Source of the DNA: Acanthosepion esculentum
Taxonomy: Eukaryota; Mollusca; Cephalopoda; Sepiida; Sepiidae
NCBI GenBank assembly: GCA_964036315.1
Contig: OZ038479.1
Coordinates: forward strand, 55,103,746 to 55,167,745
DNA: 64,000 nucleotides
Direction: 5' to 3'
Shown here: piece after piece, positions 34,950 to 47,106 of the stretch
Numbering within the stretch: the first letter of the stretch is position 1
How the letters are laid out: each line of letters starts with the position of its first letter
Made by a program: the position numbers and the translations under genes
The notes under the pieces: generated by a model
Databases searched by the model: none
Seen by the model: only the letters and a program-made list of their open reading frames with translations
What the model was told of the DNA's origin: nothing

Positions 34950-36150
34950 CTAGTAGTAACACCGTCTAATAATATCTGCACTAGTTTTGGGGACGGGTAT
35001 TACATAGAAAGACACTGATAGTGTCATTTGGCTCAGTTTCTTTTGTTGAATAAAGCCTTTCTTAAGGTTAAGGTTATTAATAAGAGAGAACACTAAAAGA
35101 ACAGGAATTAAGAAAAATTTTAATTTTTGAAGATCAAAAAAATTGACTGTAAAGCAAGAAGCTGGAAGAGAGTTCCACAAAGAAAACGTGTGAGAGAACA
35201 AATTGTTAGCATACAACTTAGGGTTACATCTAGCCGCCATTTCGACTCTAAAATGATGAGACCTTTCTGTCAATCTTTTACAGCACTTAAATTCACAAAG
35301 TTTAGACACCATAGAGGAAAGTTCAATGCAACGATTACCATGAAAATATTTTTTTTAAAAATACATGGGGAAGTTATTGTGGTGGGAAAGTGACTGAATC
35401 CAAGATGACATGTCAGGACCAATAACATTGCAGATTCTTCTTTGTATTTCATCAAGAATCTCTAAATATGTAACAGAAGCACCAGACTAGATGTAGTGCA
35501 AGATAGATTCTATCAAGAAAAAATGTCTAGCACAAAACATTGAACCAACTTTCCAAGCAGCAGACCTACAATTGATTCAATATAATCTTTTGACTTCGTG
35601 TCAGCAGAAAACATTAGCCAAAGAATTTGCAAGGAGTCACTCTCCTGGAAGTTAGCCTCAGCCGTGCTAATGGAAGGCAGTAAGAGATCCCTTAGACAAT
35701 TAATGGAGAGCAGTTTCATTTTGGAGGTGTTAAAATTAAAAAGCCATTCCTTGACCCAATTAACAAAAGAGTGTAGGTCATTTATTTAAAGAAGCTGCCA
35801 ATTTGACCTTACTGAACCTCTCAAACTATTAAAACAGGAACAAATAGTTGTGTCATCAGCATATATAGTGAGTTAAGAATTGATGACATCAGGAAGGTTG
35901 TTGAGGAAAATCAGGAACAATGTAGATTGAAGGATAGAGCCCCGTGGGTGGGGGGACACTGGCAATAAAGCAAAAAGATCTAGAAGATTGACTATTCAAG
36001 AAAACTTTCATTTCGCGATTTGATAAGAAACACTGAATTGGTTCAAAAATTCATCAAAAAATATCCCAACCTTTCAAGTTGTGAAGACAACCAGCATGCC
36101 AAATCCTGTCAAATTCCTAAAGCAGCCCATTGCTTCTGTGTACATTTCAA
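34950..36150 (-). pseudogene. LINE family 2, longest copy, with reverse-transcriptase active site
   Basis: Read on the minus strand with several frame changes, it shows in order: a palm segment resembling F-G-M-L-V-V-F with D-I-F-F-D-E-F-L-N-Q-F-S-like sequence, G-S-I-L-Q-S-T-L-F-L-I-F-L-N-N-L, the catalytic Y-A-D-D-T-T-I (about 35865), a thumb region (frame 35719-35513), K-Y-F-H-G-N-R and finally L-W-N-S-L-P-A-S (frame 35312-34950). Stops at S-stop-L-T-I and L-L-stop break it. The 5' half is missing, as expected for an interrupted target-primed insertion. Confidence 0.8.
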
Positions 36151-37308
36151 TCACTTTGTGACAAGGTTGAAAGTTGAAATGTCCATCATTTTTTTTTTTA
36201 AACATACATGTGGTGAATTTCACATATAGCAATTTCATTTAGATACGCATAGTTAATTAAGCATTCAATATTCCATTATTGCTAGCATCATGGGAAAATG
36301 TTTTTATTTATCTTTATATTATCTTTATTATTTTATATATTGATTTTATTTCATTTTCCCACAATATATACACGTGTCTAACAGTAAATTCTGTGAGCCA
36401 ACTACAATGTAACCTCATAAGGGAAGGGAACTACCATGTGTTCTTTCTTTAGTTGCCACTGGCTCTCAAGGCAATGCACCGGTTCATTAGCTATGAGCAA
36501 TCTGTTGAAACACGGTGTATTTCTTGAATAAATGGATAACATCAATATGAGGTGTTTTTCTTTTATTGAGATCAGCAGTCAGCTACACTAATTACAATTT
36601 GGTTCGGCTTGTGGGTTATCCTCACATAATTTTGCCAAAAAGTCATAAATGGTGCTGTCAAGCTGCCATAAAAACAAGACACTTCCTGCCTTCATTCTCT
36701 TCTCTCTCTTTTCCGTCCAGCCCACTGTAGCACCAACAGCCACCTTGTTCCTGAACATGGGGATATCTTTTCCCTTAGTGACTATTCGCACACACAAACA
36801 TCATCTACAGAATTTCTGTCTTGTTACTCAATTATATATAAAAAAAAAAAATATCGCCAAAATGACTAATAAATCTGCAAGATGGATTTAATAAGGGCGA
36901 GCAAAACCTCTACAAATTGAAAATCATACCTGATCACTTCAAAAGTCTCTTATGCAACATGCTTTGACACTCAGTATCCGATCCCCTAGTATCAACTCAA
37001 AGCTTTCTCTATCTGTTACATTTGTACTGTCAGAATAAAATTCACAGCAAAATTTAAAAAGGGTTCTTTACAAATGAAAATGAAACCGGGCATTAGAAAA
37101 CAACAAATTTGTAAGAGTCAAAGCAATTTACTGCAGGTCTCTATTTTTTTTTCAATGTGAAAAACACATTACTGACATATTCTTCAAAACGTGCTACATT
37201 CTGGTACACAATAAATTTACACAGCACCCTGATCACACAATGCTTTAAACATGTATATTTTCATCACTTCCATCTAATCCACCATTCAAATCCTCCTTTT
37301 TAGCATAT
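36151..37308. other. Intergenic region with one better-looking small frame
   Basis: On the minus strand about 36760-36588 an ATG frame of about 56 codons (M-F-R-N-K-V-A-V-G-A...E-P-N-C-N, then TAG) has less AT-biased codons than its surroundings. I do not recognise it; it may be a terminal exon or a mobile-element scrap. A phrase around GCTAGCATCATGG is shared with about 24720-24740. Confidence 0.3.
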
Positions 37309-37610
37309 GACACATGGCACAGTGGATAAATGCATCGGTTAGATCCAGTGACAGGAACCAAAGAGTTGTGAGTTCAATACCTGGTTAAAGTAGTGGAGAA
37401 CTTAGAGAGGTGAATTAACAGGAGATAACAGATAACTGACATTCATTAGACATGGCACGTGGAACTAGAACAGTCTACCCCAGCGAGCGAAATAAAGGGT
37501 TCAGTTCAACATTCCAATCACTTGAAGAAAGCCAGAGCATACAAAGGCCAAAATGTTGTGATAAATATGGCAACAAAGATGAGGACAATAGTCTGAATAA
37601 TGTAAATAGT
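37309..37610 (+). mobile_element. SINE S3, single diverged copy
   Basis: Head GACACATGGCACAGTGG, B-box-like GAGTTCAATACCTGG, body and tail. It is more diverged than the 11.5 kb copies: the hammerhead-like core reads CTTGAAGA...CAAAA and is broken. No inverted partner is present. Confidence 0.75.
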
Positions 37611-38589
37611 ATGATAATGTACATAATAAAAACAAATTTCTCCCAAACTGGTGGGTTCATGTGGGCAACCCCCACATGGCTTTGCCAGCTTAGGTGGTGT
37701 TGTTATATAGCTATAAAATAAATTGTTATATACACATACAAGTGTGTATCACACATATAAACAATTCTTAATTGCTTCATTTTAATGTTTTCTTTCTTTC
37801 CAACTTTACATACTATTGTATTTTTCTCTGCTTCATTAATAAATCATTGTATAAACATACAGGCAGGTATCACTCACTCATAGAGACAGACAATTCTTAG
37901 TTGATAATTTAATGCCTTTCTGCTTTTCAGATATGTTTACATACATACTATTGTAATTTTTTTCTCCTTTGTTAATCAATTAATTGTATATAAAAACACT
38001 TGGAAATATCACTTTGTTGAAATTTATTTCATTTCCTTTAAGCTTCACCGACAATACGCCATTTACATGTGTAAATTTTGTCTGTCCCTGCTTTTAGTCC
38101 AACTCAAATCCGTCCAGCAGCAGTATAACCTTTTGACAATGAGGAGTAATTTTTTTGTGCATTAGTAAATAAATAAAGAGCAGACATATCAAAAGGATAT
38201 ATATGTTCATATTAATGCCGACGCAACTCCAATCTCCATTGTTGTTGCTCACCTTGGCATTGTTTAATAAACAACAAATTCAACCTTTATTAATTAAAAG
38301 TGTTTTTTCTTTGCAAGATGCACATTTAGACTTTAATGTTTGTTGTTAAAATATAAAAAAAATTCCAAGTACCCTTTTTAAAAAATTTTAATTGATATTT
38401 TTTGGAAAGATTTCTAGTGCATTCATTTTAATTTATTTTTTTTGTTAATTTTTGTCATCACATAAAGAAAAATAGCTGAATATTTTTTAATATTTGCAGA
38501 GTATTTATTTCATCTTCCATGGCCTCACAGCATTTTATAGAGTCATTTAAGTAATAGATGTTCAGCTTTAACTGGTGCTAACTTGTTAC
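37611..38589. other. AT-rich noncoding stretch
   Basis: No gene. Two related segments around 37730-37830 and 37860-37970 (TATACA...CATAC; CTTTCTGCTTTT) look like a diverged tandem duplication. Confidence 0.4.
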
Positions 38590-38710
38590 TTGAGATGAGA
38601 CTTTAATGAAAAACATTTCTCAAGATTTCACAATGGAGATGTCATTGCAAGTATGTGCTAACATGTGTTCTTTGAGTGAGGATTTCAAAGAAAAAAATAC
38701 TCCACAGTTA
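38590..38710 (-). pseudogene. Decayed finger beyond the ZNF4 stop
   Basis: The minus strand reads S-L-K-S-S-L-K-E-H-M-L-A-H-T and then I-V-K-S-stop. A deletion at the next finger's first Cys created the TGA that ends ZNF4. Confidence 0.7.
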
Positions 38711-39946
38711 TCAGTGGAATGGTTTCTCTCCAGTGTGTGTTATCATGTGTTTTTTAAGAGAGGAATTCTTGGAAAACTTACATCCACAGGTTTCACAGTA
38801 GAAACGTTTCTCTCCAGTGTGTGTATACATGTGTTCTTTGAGACCTGACTTTTGGGAAAACTTAAATCCACAGATTTCACAGTGGAATGGTTTCTCTCCA
38901 GTGTGTGTAAACATGTGTTGTTTGAGATTTGAACGCTGTGAAAAATTTAATCCACAGATTTCACAGTGGAAACGTTTCTCTCCAGTGTGTTTTAAAATAT
39001 GTCGTTTGAGATTTGCATTTTGAGAAAAATTTAATCCACAAATTTCACAGTGGAAACGTTTCTCTCCAGTGTGTGTGTATATGTGTTGTTTGAGATGTGC
39101 ATTTTGAGAAAAATTTAATCCACAAATGTCACAGTGAAATGGTTTTTCTCCAGTGTGTGTATACATGTGTTGGGTGAGATGTGCATTTGTAGAAAAGTTT
39201 AATCCACAGATTTCACAGTGGCAACGTTTCTCTCCAGTGTGTGTTAACATGTGTTGGTTGAGATTTGACTTTTGAGAAAACTTCCATCCACACATTTCAC
39301 AGTGGAAACGTTTCTCTCCAGTGTGTGTATACATGTGTTTCTTGAGACTTGAAATTACTGAAAATTTAGATTCACAGATTTCACAATGGAAAGGTTTCTC
39401 TCCCGTGTGTGTTAACATGTGTCGTTTGAGATTTGAATTTCGAGAAAACTTATGTCCACAGATTTCACAATAGAAATGTTTCTCTCCAGTGTGTGTATAC
39501 ATGTGTTGTTTGAGACTTGACTGTCGAGAAAACTTAATTCCACAGATTTCACAGTGGAATGGTTTCTCTCCAGTGTGTGTTAACACATGATTTTTGAGAC
39601 AAGATTTTTGGGAACACTTAAATCCGCAGATTTCACAGTGGAATGGTTTTTCTCCAGTGTGCGTTAACATGTGCATTCTGAGAGATGTAGCATAGGAAAA
39701 CATACATCCACAGATTTTACAGTGGCAACGTTTCTCTCCTGTGTGTGTTAACATGTGTTGTTTGAGTGATGATTTTTGAGAACACTTAAATCCACATATT
39801 TCACAGTCAAATGGCTTCTCTCTAGTGTGTGTTAACATGTGTGTTTTGAGTTTTGAATTAAAGCAAAAACTTATTCCACAGATTTGACAGAGGAAACTTT
39901 TCTCTCCAGTGTGAGTTTTCATGTTTGTTTTAAGATTTGAATTCAT
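38711..39946 (-). CDS. C2H2 zinc-finger protein, 14 fingers, subfamily B (ZNF4)
   Basis: A 411-codon ORF with 14 complete C2H2 fingers of 28 residues after an N-terminal half finger (M-N-S-N-L-K-T-N-M-K-T-H). Typical finger: F-H-C-E-I-C-G-x-K-F-S, helix, H-M-x-T-H-T-G-E-K. Helix positions -1/3/6 vary (Q/N/Q, R/N/R, V/S/K, T/H/Q, K/S/K), so the array should recognise a long DNA site. Fingers 2 and 4 have Cys instead of the core Phe (K-C-S-Q-K-S). No effector domain is visible. The ATG at 39946 lies mid-finger; the frame is open upstream to a TAA near 40007 through a finger whose first Cys is Tyr, so the start is uncertain. It ends two residues into a finger by a small deletion. Likely nuclear; target unknown. 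Confidence 0.8.
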   Translation of the reverse strand: MNSNLKTNMKTHTGEKSFLCQICGISFCFNSKLKTHMLTHTREKPFDCEICGFKCSQKSSLKQHMLTHTGEKRCHCKICGCMFSYATSLRMHMLTHTGEKPFHCEICGFKCSQKSCLKNHVLTHTGEKPFHCEICGIKFSRQSSLKQHMYTHTGEKHFYCEICGHKFSRNSNLKRHMLTHTGEKPFHCEICESKFSVISSLKKHMYTHTGEKRFHCEMCGWKFSQKSNLNQHMLTHTGEKRCHCEICGLNFSTNAHLTQHMYTHTGEKPFHCDICGLNFSQNAHLKQHIYTHTGEKRFHCEICGLNFSQNANLKRHILKHTGEKRFHCEICGLNFSQRSNLKQHMFTHTGEKPFHCEICGFKFSQKSGLKEHMYTHTGEKRFYCETCGCKFSKNSSLKKHMITHTGEKPFH

Positions 39947-40122
39947 GGAAAATTTAACACCACAGATTTCATAAGAAATGTTTTTTCCTTTAGTTGTTGT
40001 CTGTTATGTCTCTCCTGTGTGGACTTAGTTAACTACTAATACATGAATACCCAAGTGTGAGAATGCCTTTTTTTTCTCTCATGAATATTCATTATAGTTT
40101 CAGGTATTCTCAAAGATGCAAA
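39947..40122 (-). other. 5' part of the ZNF4 exon and its splice acceptor
   Basis: The acceptor AG is at 40124-40123 on the minus strand, after a TTCTTTTTTCTTTTTC tract. The exon then holds a relic linker (H-T-G-E-T) and the Tyr-for-Cys finger before the ATG. It is homologous to the ZNF3 upstream part. Confidence 0.6.
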
Positions 40123-40124
40123 CT

Positions 40125-40879
40125 GAAAAAGAAAAAAGAAATCAACTGAGAAATGGAGTAAGAAAATGCACTATATATGGTTATGAAATAGATTTATAAA
40201 AAAATGTATTTTCATGCATTTTCTCGCAAAATAATAAAAATTTGTGGCAGCATCGGCACTTTCTTATTCACCATCTACGCTTGTTATAACATAATTTCTC
40301 ATTTCTTATTTGCCATCTACCCTCATTATAACATAATGGGTTAGGCAAATGGGTATAAATGAACAGAACGATACCAAAAATTTGAAGACTGTGTGTAGAG
40401 TGTGAAAGAAGTCGTTAATCATGATCCATCTAGTGTACAATTTATTATTATAAATATAAAACAGATTAATGTTCATTTGGTTCATGATTTTATTTCTGAC
40501 TCAATTTCAAGACACTTCTAATATATATTCAAGATTAGAATGACAAATGATGATTCCATGATCCCTATCTGGCCATCTTTTTTAGCTACAGGCAAATATA
40601 TGCTCATGGCGATTTCTATAAAGTTATGTCTGTTACATGATCAATAACATTTTCATTGCAGTTTATTAACAATATTAAATATAAAGTTAAACATATTGAC
40701 AATATTAACTGCAATTATCACTGAAAGACTTTCTCGTGTAACATAAAGTAATTGTAGGATCTATACAGTTGCATTCCTTGGAGATCTAAGATGATTACTA
40801 TAAAACTGTCAACACTTGATTATTATCTATGTATTAAGAAAAGGTCAAGTCACAAAAATTAATATCAAAATACACTTAA
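40125..40879. other. AT-rich intron or intergenic sequence upstream of ZNF4
   Basis: No gene seen. A short duplicated phrase, TTCTTATT(C/T)(A/G)CCATCTAC, occurs at 40262-40280 and 40304-40322. Confidence 0.4.
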
Positions 40880-41600
40880 TCTAAAATTTAAAGTATATTT
40901 TTTGGCTAAGCAGGACCTCCAGCTACAGAAAATCTGCCCTGAATCATAAAAAAAGCAGGAAAGTTAAGATATTTTTTTAAATTAGAAATACTTTTAACTG
41001 CTTTTATGAATAACGTAAGCATTGTGAAATTGGGTAGACAGAACCCTTGGGAGGCATCAGTGGTTGTGCTAGCATGGTCATAAGTCATCGTGACTGAGGG
41101 TTTGAATGTGCTGGTCTTGTTCAGACTGTTGATCATGCTAGTTAATGTGCTCTACTTTCAGAAACTGTAACTAACGTCCGCTCAGCATAGTTGCAGTATA
41201 AACCACAGGTGGGCTCTGTGGGTGTTAAACAAACACAAATGTGCCTGAGCAAGCGTCTGCAATGGGGATTAGCTAGCCACCCTAGTAGACTGGCATCCTC
41301 GAATATGAGTGGCTGCACCATTTACATTTATAATGGACACTATTGTCTTAAGAAAAACATTTTTTTTAATGAATAATGAATTTTTATAAGAATTATTTTT
41401 GTTTTCTAAAAATATTCATTCAGATAATTTATAGACATTATAATCTTCTCAAATTCTGTGTTAATTTGCAAGTACAACTGATATTGTTATTAAAATAACA
41501 CTATTTACTAATCTTAAATGAAAATGCTCATCACAACTCAACAGTCCACAGTATTTTTAAAAGAATTTGGAATTTTTGTTTTTTATTTTTATTTTAATAG
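40880..41600 (+). repeat. R1 copy interrupted by an unclassified insertion
   Basis: R1 sequence up to about 41012 (AACTGCTTTTATGAATAA) resumes at 41331 (ATGGACACTATTGTCTTAAG). The inserted 320 bp (41013-41330) is much less AT-rich, lacks a coding frame and contains GATTAGCTAGCCACCCTAG; I cannot classify it. Confidence 0.55.
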
Positions 41601-41639
41601 GGATAACATTTAACTATCAACAAGAGATTCAAGAATGCA

Positions 41640-43830
41640 GTGCTGACTGTGGAAGTGAGCCCCCTCTCCCCATTTTATGATGGGAGGGAGTGCTCACTTG
41701 GTTTAAGAATGAAACTACGGAAGCTGATGAAGCCCAATGCAGCACCCAAATTGCAATACAACAGGCTCCTGAACAACCAGGACCCAAAAGGAAAAATATA
41801 GGGATAGTGTGAAAAGAAGATATGCGACACGAAATGGAAATTTGAAGTGGGACACTTTAGTGACATCAGCATACAAGATCATCACAAAAGAAAATGGAGA
41901 AAGAAGAAAAAAAAAAAAACGAATGAATGAAAAGTGAGATTCTTGACATGATGCAAAGGAGAGAGAAAACAATGCCAAGATATGGAATACGAAAAAAATA
42001 CACAGATGAATAAGGAACGAATATAGACAGGCTAAAGAAGAATGGTTCAAAGAAAAATGTGCAGAAATAGAAAGAATGAGTATCACAGATAAAAGAGATA
42101 TGCATAAAGAAATAAGAGAAGATGATAAAAGACATGATCATCAACAGGCTGCATAAAATCTAAGGACGGAACACGGATATTCGAGAAGGAGAAAATATTT
42201 TAGAGACAGGCCAAAAATATACGAGAACTTTTCCATGATGAAAGAGAACAACCAGCAATACACAGAAATACTGATGGACCAGAAATATTAAAAAAAAACG
42301 AAGTGGTAGCTACACTGGTTGAATTGAACAGAAACAAAGCAGCAGGGACAGACGGAATCATGATAGAAATGCTGGCAGCCTTAGACAACTTCGGCATAGA
42401 CAAGATCAACGAAATAATAAATGAAGTCTACAACAGTGGGGATATACCGGAAGACCTAAGCAGATCTATTTTCATAGTACTGCCTAAGAAGCAGTCTCAA
42501 ACAAATGTGGACTCCACCAGTTAATCAGTTTAACGAGCCACATAACAAAACTCATCATCCAAATTCTGATGAATAGAGCGTGCAGCAGAATCAGGCCATA
42601 GATAGGACAAGAGCAGTGCGAGTTCATCAAAGGCACCAGAACAAGAAATGTGATATTTATGCTCGAAATGTTATCAGAAAGAGCAATACAAATACAGAAG
42701 GACGTCTGTGTTTTATATACAAGTAATTTCTTTCAGTTGCCCTTTACTTAAATTTTCTAAACATCAGGCTGTCAGTAAATCACTCGACATGTCAAAAAGA
42801 ACAAGCTCTCCATGTCAAGAAATATACTTTTCTGCTATATTTAAACTAAAAGTAATATTAGCGAAGGAAAGGTGTCTGATAAAGTATGCCACAAAGATCT
42901 ATTAGAGCTGCTCAGCAATCTTGACATTTTCGGGAAGGACATTAGAATAATCAAGAATCTATACTGGCAGCAAATGAGCTCAGCAGATATACAAAAATAG
43001 AAAGTGATGTAAGACAGGGATGTGTCTTCTCACTGGATTTATTCAGCTTATACAATGATGCAATTCTAAGAGAATTAGAAGTCCTACCAGGATTCATTAC
43101 TGTAGGCAACAATCTTAACAAGACATGCAGATGACACAGTGATGATAGCAGACACGAAAAAGGAAACTACAAAACCTCCTACAGAAAGTAGCGAAGGAAA
43201 GCTAGAAGAAAGGACTAAGCATAAACTACAAAACAGAGTGCATGGTAAAAGGGTGAGCCCAAAATGTAAATTACAGGTTGGGGATACTAAAATCATGCAG
43301 GTAGAGAAATTTAAATATCTGGTGTTTTAACAGAGGACAGAAAATGTGACACCGAAATCTGAAGACACATTGGGTTGGCCAAAGATGCATTCTAAAAGCC
43401 AAGCAGAGTATTAAGAGACAGAAAAGCTTTGTTAGAAACAAAGAAAAGAGTACTGACATTTTACGTGATATCTGTCCTCCTGTATGGCAGTGAATGCTGG
43501 ACAATTTCCTCAAAGATGAAGAAGAGACTTGAAGCAACAGAAATGTGGTTTTACAGAAAGATGCTGAGGATACCATGGACCCAACATGTGAGCAACGATG
43601 AGGTTTTGGAGAGAATGGAAATGAAGAGGAAACTTATACTTAACATCAGGAAGGAGCAATTGAAGTTTCTGGAGCATGTAATGAGGAAGGAGGGTTTAGA
43701 AAATTTGATACTCACAAGAGATATAGAGTGAAAGAGGGACAGAAGAAAGCATATTTAATGGGCTTGAGCAAATGGATGGCAGAACAGGGTTTGGAATTTT
43801 TAAGATTAGTGGTCAGTTAGAAAAAAAGAT
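41640..43830 (+). pseudogene. LINE family 1, long degenerate copy with reverse-transcriptase motifs
   Basis: Degenerate coding sequence of a non-LTR retrotransposon: a linker after the lost endonuclease domain (about 41640-42290), the RT finger motif N-R-N-K-A-A-G-T-D-G-I in frame 42303-42524, S-R-S-I-F-I-V-L-P-K-K, Q-C-E-F-like at about 42615, the catalytic box as H-A-D-D-T-V (about 43124) and a C-terminal part with G-S-E-C-W-T-I-S-S-K-M-K-K-R-L-E-A-T and K-F-L-E-H-V-M-R-K-E-G-L-E-N-L in frame 43429-43731. Several frameshifts exist, and a foreign 145-bp patch sits at 42716-42859. It is inserted within R1. Inactive. Confidence 0.8.
42716..42859 (+). repeat. 145-bp patch inside LINE 1 copied from its own 3' flank
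   Basis: Nearly identical (about four differences) to 43866-44003, the R1 sequence just downstream of the LINE. It replaces a short stretch of RT coding sequence between motifs resembling V-C-V-L and K-V-C-H-K-D-L-L-E-L. Confidence 0.8.
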
Positions 43831-43859
43831 TATATAAATAATCTGTTCCTGTTGTATTC

Positions 43860-44170
43860 ATCAAGTAATTTCTTTCAGTTCCCCTTTACATAAATTTTCT
43901 AAACATCAGGCTGTCAGTAAATCACTCAACAATGTCAAAAAGAACAAGCTCTCCATGTCAAGAAATATACTTTTCTGCTATATTTAAACTAAAAGTAATA
44001 TTTGTTTCAATTCAGATTAATTAAACTTGAAAACAGCTAATTTTTCTCAGCGTTTCAGAAAAGTATATTTTATTTTTAAAAGAATTTTTAATAAAGAGAA
44101 TTATGTTGTCTTAACAGATTTATCAGTATAGACAAATTGATAGATTTTATTGATAATCAGAAAAATATAA
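43860..44170 (+). repeat. R1 copy downstream of LINE 1
   Basis: Continues R1 (AAACTAAAAGTAATATTTG, TTATCAGTATAGACA), then at about 44165 switches to sequence resembling 23000-23160 in the same window. Confidence 0.5.
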
Positions 44171-45599
44171 GACAAATTCAAAATTCTTTTTAAAATACTC
44201 GGGTGGGGTCATGCAAGTGTAATGAGTTTTTCTGTTTGTTAATAAATACAGTTTTAATTTAATATCACTTGGCCATTAATATAGAGTTTTAAAAGTTTAT
44301 TAATTATTCTAATTAAAAGTTTATTAATTATTCTAATTAAAACTTTCCAAAAATAACAATTCAGAATCAAGCAAAATTATATCTTTCATGGACAAACTCA
44401 AATTGACTCAAATGCAAATTTCTGAAATAAAAGCAAAAAATTCTATCACCTATATTTAAATATTTGTCAAAAATTAGTGAATTATCTGATTCAAATAGAA
44501 TTTTTAGTATTATTCAGTAATTAATGCCTTCTATACTGATTAGGTTATTTTATTAGAAAACTTTCTGAAAATAATTTTTATGGGGGTCCGTTTCCCCTCC
44601 CGCTTCTTTTCAGTATCTCATGTGTACTTTTTAATTTGGGGACTAGTAAAAAAAAAAAAAAGAAAAAAATCCCTGACGTTATTTTGGTAAAAAAAAGTTA
44701 TGCAGTATCAAGTGTGAACATACAAAAAATTGGTACGAAAATAATAATAATAATAATAAATTATTAACCAAAATACCCCGAACTAAAAATTAAAAAAAAA
44801 AAATATTCTACTAAGTTTCATAAAAATAAAATCTATATAACATTCTTAAAGAACGTATTGGTTATTTAAAGATAATGTATTTTTAACATAAATACCAATA
44901 TCTTGATTATTGCACTGCTGGTGTTCCGTATTATTATTATTTTTCTTTTTTGCATGAAATACATGTTTTTTGTGACCTAAACCCATGTTTTACCGTGCAT
45001 AAATAAACGTCATTTATTTTCATTAAGTTTTAAGTAAAAAAACAAACATTATTTTTACAAAATCCAGTTAATCCATAAATTTAAATGACGTCGAAACGTA
45101 TTTCTAGGATAAATACTGAATTTTTAAGATTTTTCAATTTGTTTTCACTTTTCGTCAATAATAAAAAAAAAAAACTTGCCAATGTTTAATAATGCATAAT
45201 TATTTTCCGTATATTTTAATAAGTTAATTAATTAGACCCTATTAATTCGCATTCTTTATGAAGCTACCGAAATGTAAACGAATTTACTTCAAAGAAGACG
45301 TTTTTTAAATTATTTAAAATGCGTTTTTCGGGGCTTTTAGAAAGTAACTTACCTTTTCAGAGGGAATAAAAACCTTTTCATAAAAAAAAAACAGGCTCAA
45401 CTGGCTGTTGTACTTGATATTTCTTTCTCAGGCGCGACAATATTTCACAATCAATAAAACTTCCTATTTTAAAAGAAATTGCAATTACGAAAGATAAATA
45501 GATTATTTGAAAATAGAACGCATCTAGTTTCTGAACAAAACAAAAGAATTCTAGTAACCGGTGTAAAGAAGAATTTGTACCTTGCTCAAAAAATAGTCT
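44171..45599. other. AT-rich noncoding region
   Basis: No gene supported. It contains a 22-bp tandem duplication (TAAAAGTTTATTAATTATTC around 44290-44340) and an (AAT)n microsatellite at about 44741-44762. The minus-strand frame 45378-45659 is unrecognised. Confidence 0.4.
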
Positions 45600-45765
45600 C
45601 GGTATAGTGATTTTCCAAGCATAGCTTAGAAGTGACAGAAGGCCGAAAGTAGGGAGCACCCAGTGAGGATCGAACTCACTACTCAGTCGTAATTGTTACT
45701 AGCGAGACAAGCTTGTTATACATTACACCGCCTCGTGGAGCCCAATAGGTTTGTGTCACAGTGTT
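45600..45765 (-). mobile_element. SINE S4, copy 2, with tRNA-like head
   Basis: The minus strand reads GGGCTCCACGAGGCGGTG, GTAATGTATAACAAG, TTACGACTGAGTAG and a perfect T-arm-like hairpin GTGAG-TTCGATC-CTCAC, then GGGTGCTCCC and TACTTTCGGCC. The acceptor stem does not pair, and the element aligns with 22270-22390, so I call it a tRNA-derived repeat rather than a tRNA gene. Confidence 0.6.
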
Positions 45766-46812
45766 ACTGTAGTGTAAGTGTAAAAATACTTTTTGGTTTT
45801 GCTTAAAAAGTATGTAGCGAATATAACGTATATTTACGCATGAGGTTTCAAGTTCACAGGTTAATGTCAATAGTCTTTTTACTGTCTTTCTTCTTGTCAT
45901 CTCAACGCACGCGTAAAATTGCAAAGGATCATACAAATTTGGAGCATCATGTGACATGAGGATCACATGACACATTTTGCTATCTTATTACATTAAAAGC
46001 GGCCATTTTGCTGCAGGTTTTAGTGTGCTTTTTCCATTGGAGACACTACTTCTATACAGTGGTTTTTCTAACTGGGAAAATTTACCAGACATTAGATGGG
46101 AAATCCTACCCTAGGTCACAACTGGAAATCTGTTGCAATTTTCTAGTCTCTTGAATCTTTAAGATCGTGTAATCTCTTTCTCCCCCTATTGATTGCCATT
46201 GTTGGGCCGAAGTAATTGATTGTTGATTGTTGCTTCTTGTGTTCATTACTCCTTTGCCTACTAAAGTCTTATTCCTCTCTTAGCCTTCCCCACTGAGGGA
46301 TTTCACTAAAAATGAAAATATGGGTATGCTCAGCTCCTAAGGCCCCCACCTCGAGTGTGGTATTGGTAGTGTGGTATTTTCCTAAATTTAGTTATTTTGT
46401 AACAAACCAAAAAAAAAAAACAATGAAGTTTATTCTTTAAAGATTGAATAAAAAATTATTTTCCATAAGATGGCTGAAAAACATCAATAAATACTGTCAA
46501 TAGATAATTGTCAATAATAAACTATTATTCAGAGATCTTCCGAGCAACATTGGGTATCCCCGCTAGTTTTATTATAATTATGACACAAACGATGAATTAA
46601 GAAATGGAAAAACGTCAATTTATTATTTTAATATTTTAATTATTAAAGTAATTTAAAAAAAAAATTTAAACAAATATTCTAGTCTTGGAGATGAAGTTGC
46701 AGAACTTTATACTCATGAAATATTTATTAAACAAATATTCAACAAGTGGAAATAAAACCAAGGATAAAAAATAAAATAATAATAATTTTTATACATAATT
46801 TGTTATTGGACA
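45766..46812. other. Noncoding region
   Basis: No gene supported. It is somewhat less AT-rich over 45800-46380. The minus-strand frame 45679-45975 overlaps the S4 repeat and is unrecognised. Confidence 0.4.
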
Positions 46813-47106
46813 GTGGAGTAATGGATAGTGGCTGGGATTGTGGAATCAGAGAGCCGAGTTCGAATTCCAGTCAAAATCCATTACATTCACTTATGTGCTA
46901 ATACCCTTGAGAAATGTATGAATCCTCTTCTCCGCACCCAGCTATCGGTAAATAGCAGGACAGACTGGGTTCTATAGCCTTGGATGGCAACTGGTCTAAC
47001 CGCAGAAAGAAATGGTAACTTACTGTGGAAAAAAAATCTGCCTCATCAGTTATGTATTGAAAGAAACATGATCGCCTAAGCATGTATCACACACAGCACA
47101 TAACTA
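46813..47106 (+). mobile_element. SINE S1, copy 2 (tRNA-derived)
   Basis: The better-kept S1 copy: A-box region GTGGAGTAATGGATAGTGGC, B box GAGTTCGAATTCCAG, central segment with TTCACTTATGTGC, AGCTATCGGTAAATAGCAGG, and an end with AAGCATGTATCAC. It aligns along its full length with 20618-20910. Confidence 0.85.

Noticed and set aside
38711..39946. Extending ZNF4 upstream of the ATG at 39946.
   Set aside because: The upstream finger has Tyr for the first Cys and a TAA lies about 20 codons further up with no ATG between.
45650..45760. A functional tRNA gene on the minus strand.
   Set aside because: T-arm and B box are present, but the acceptor stem does not pair and the sequence continues as a repeat with a second copy.
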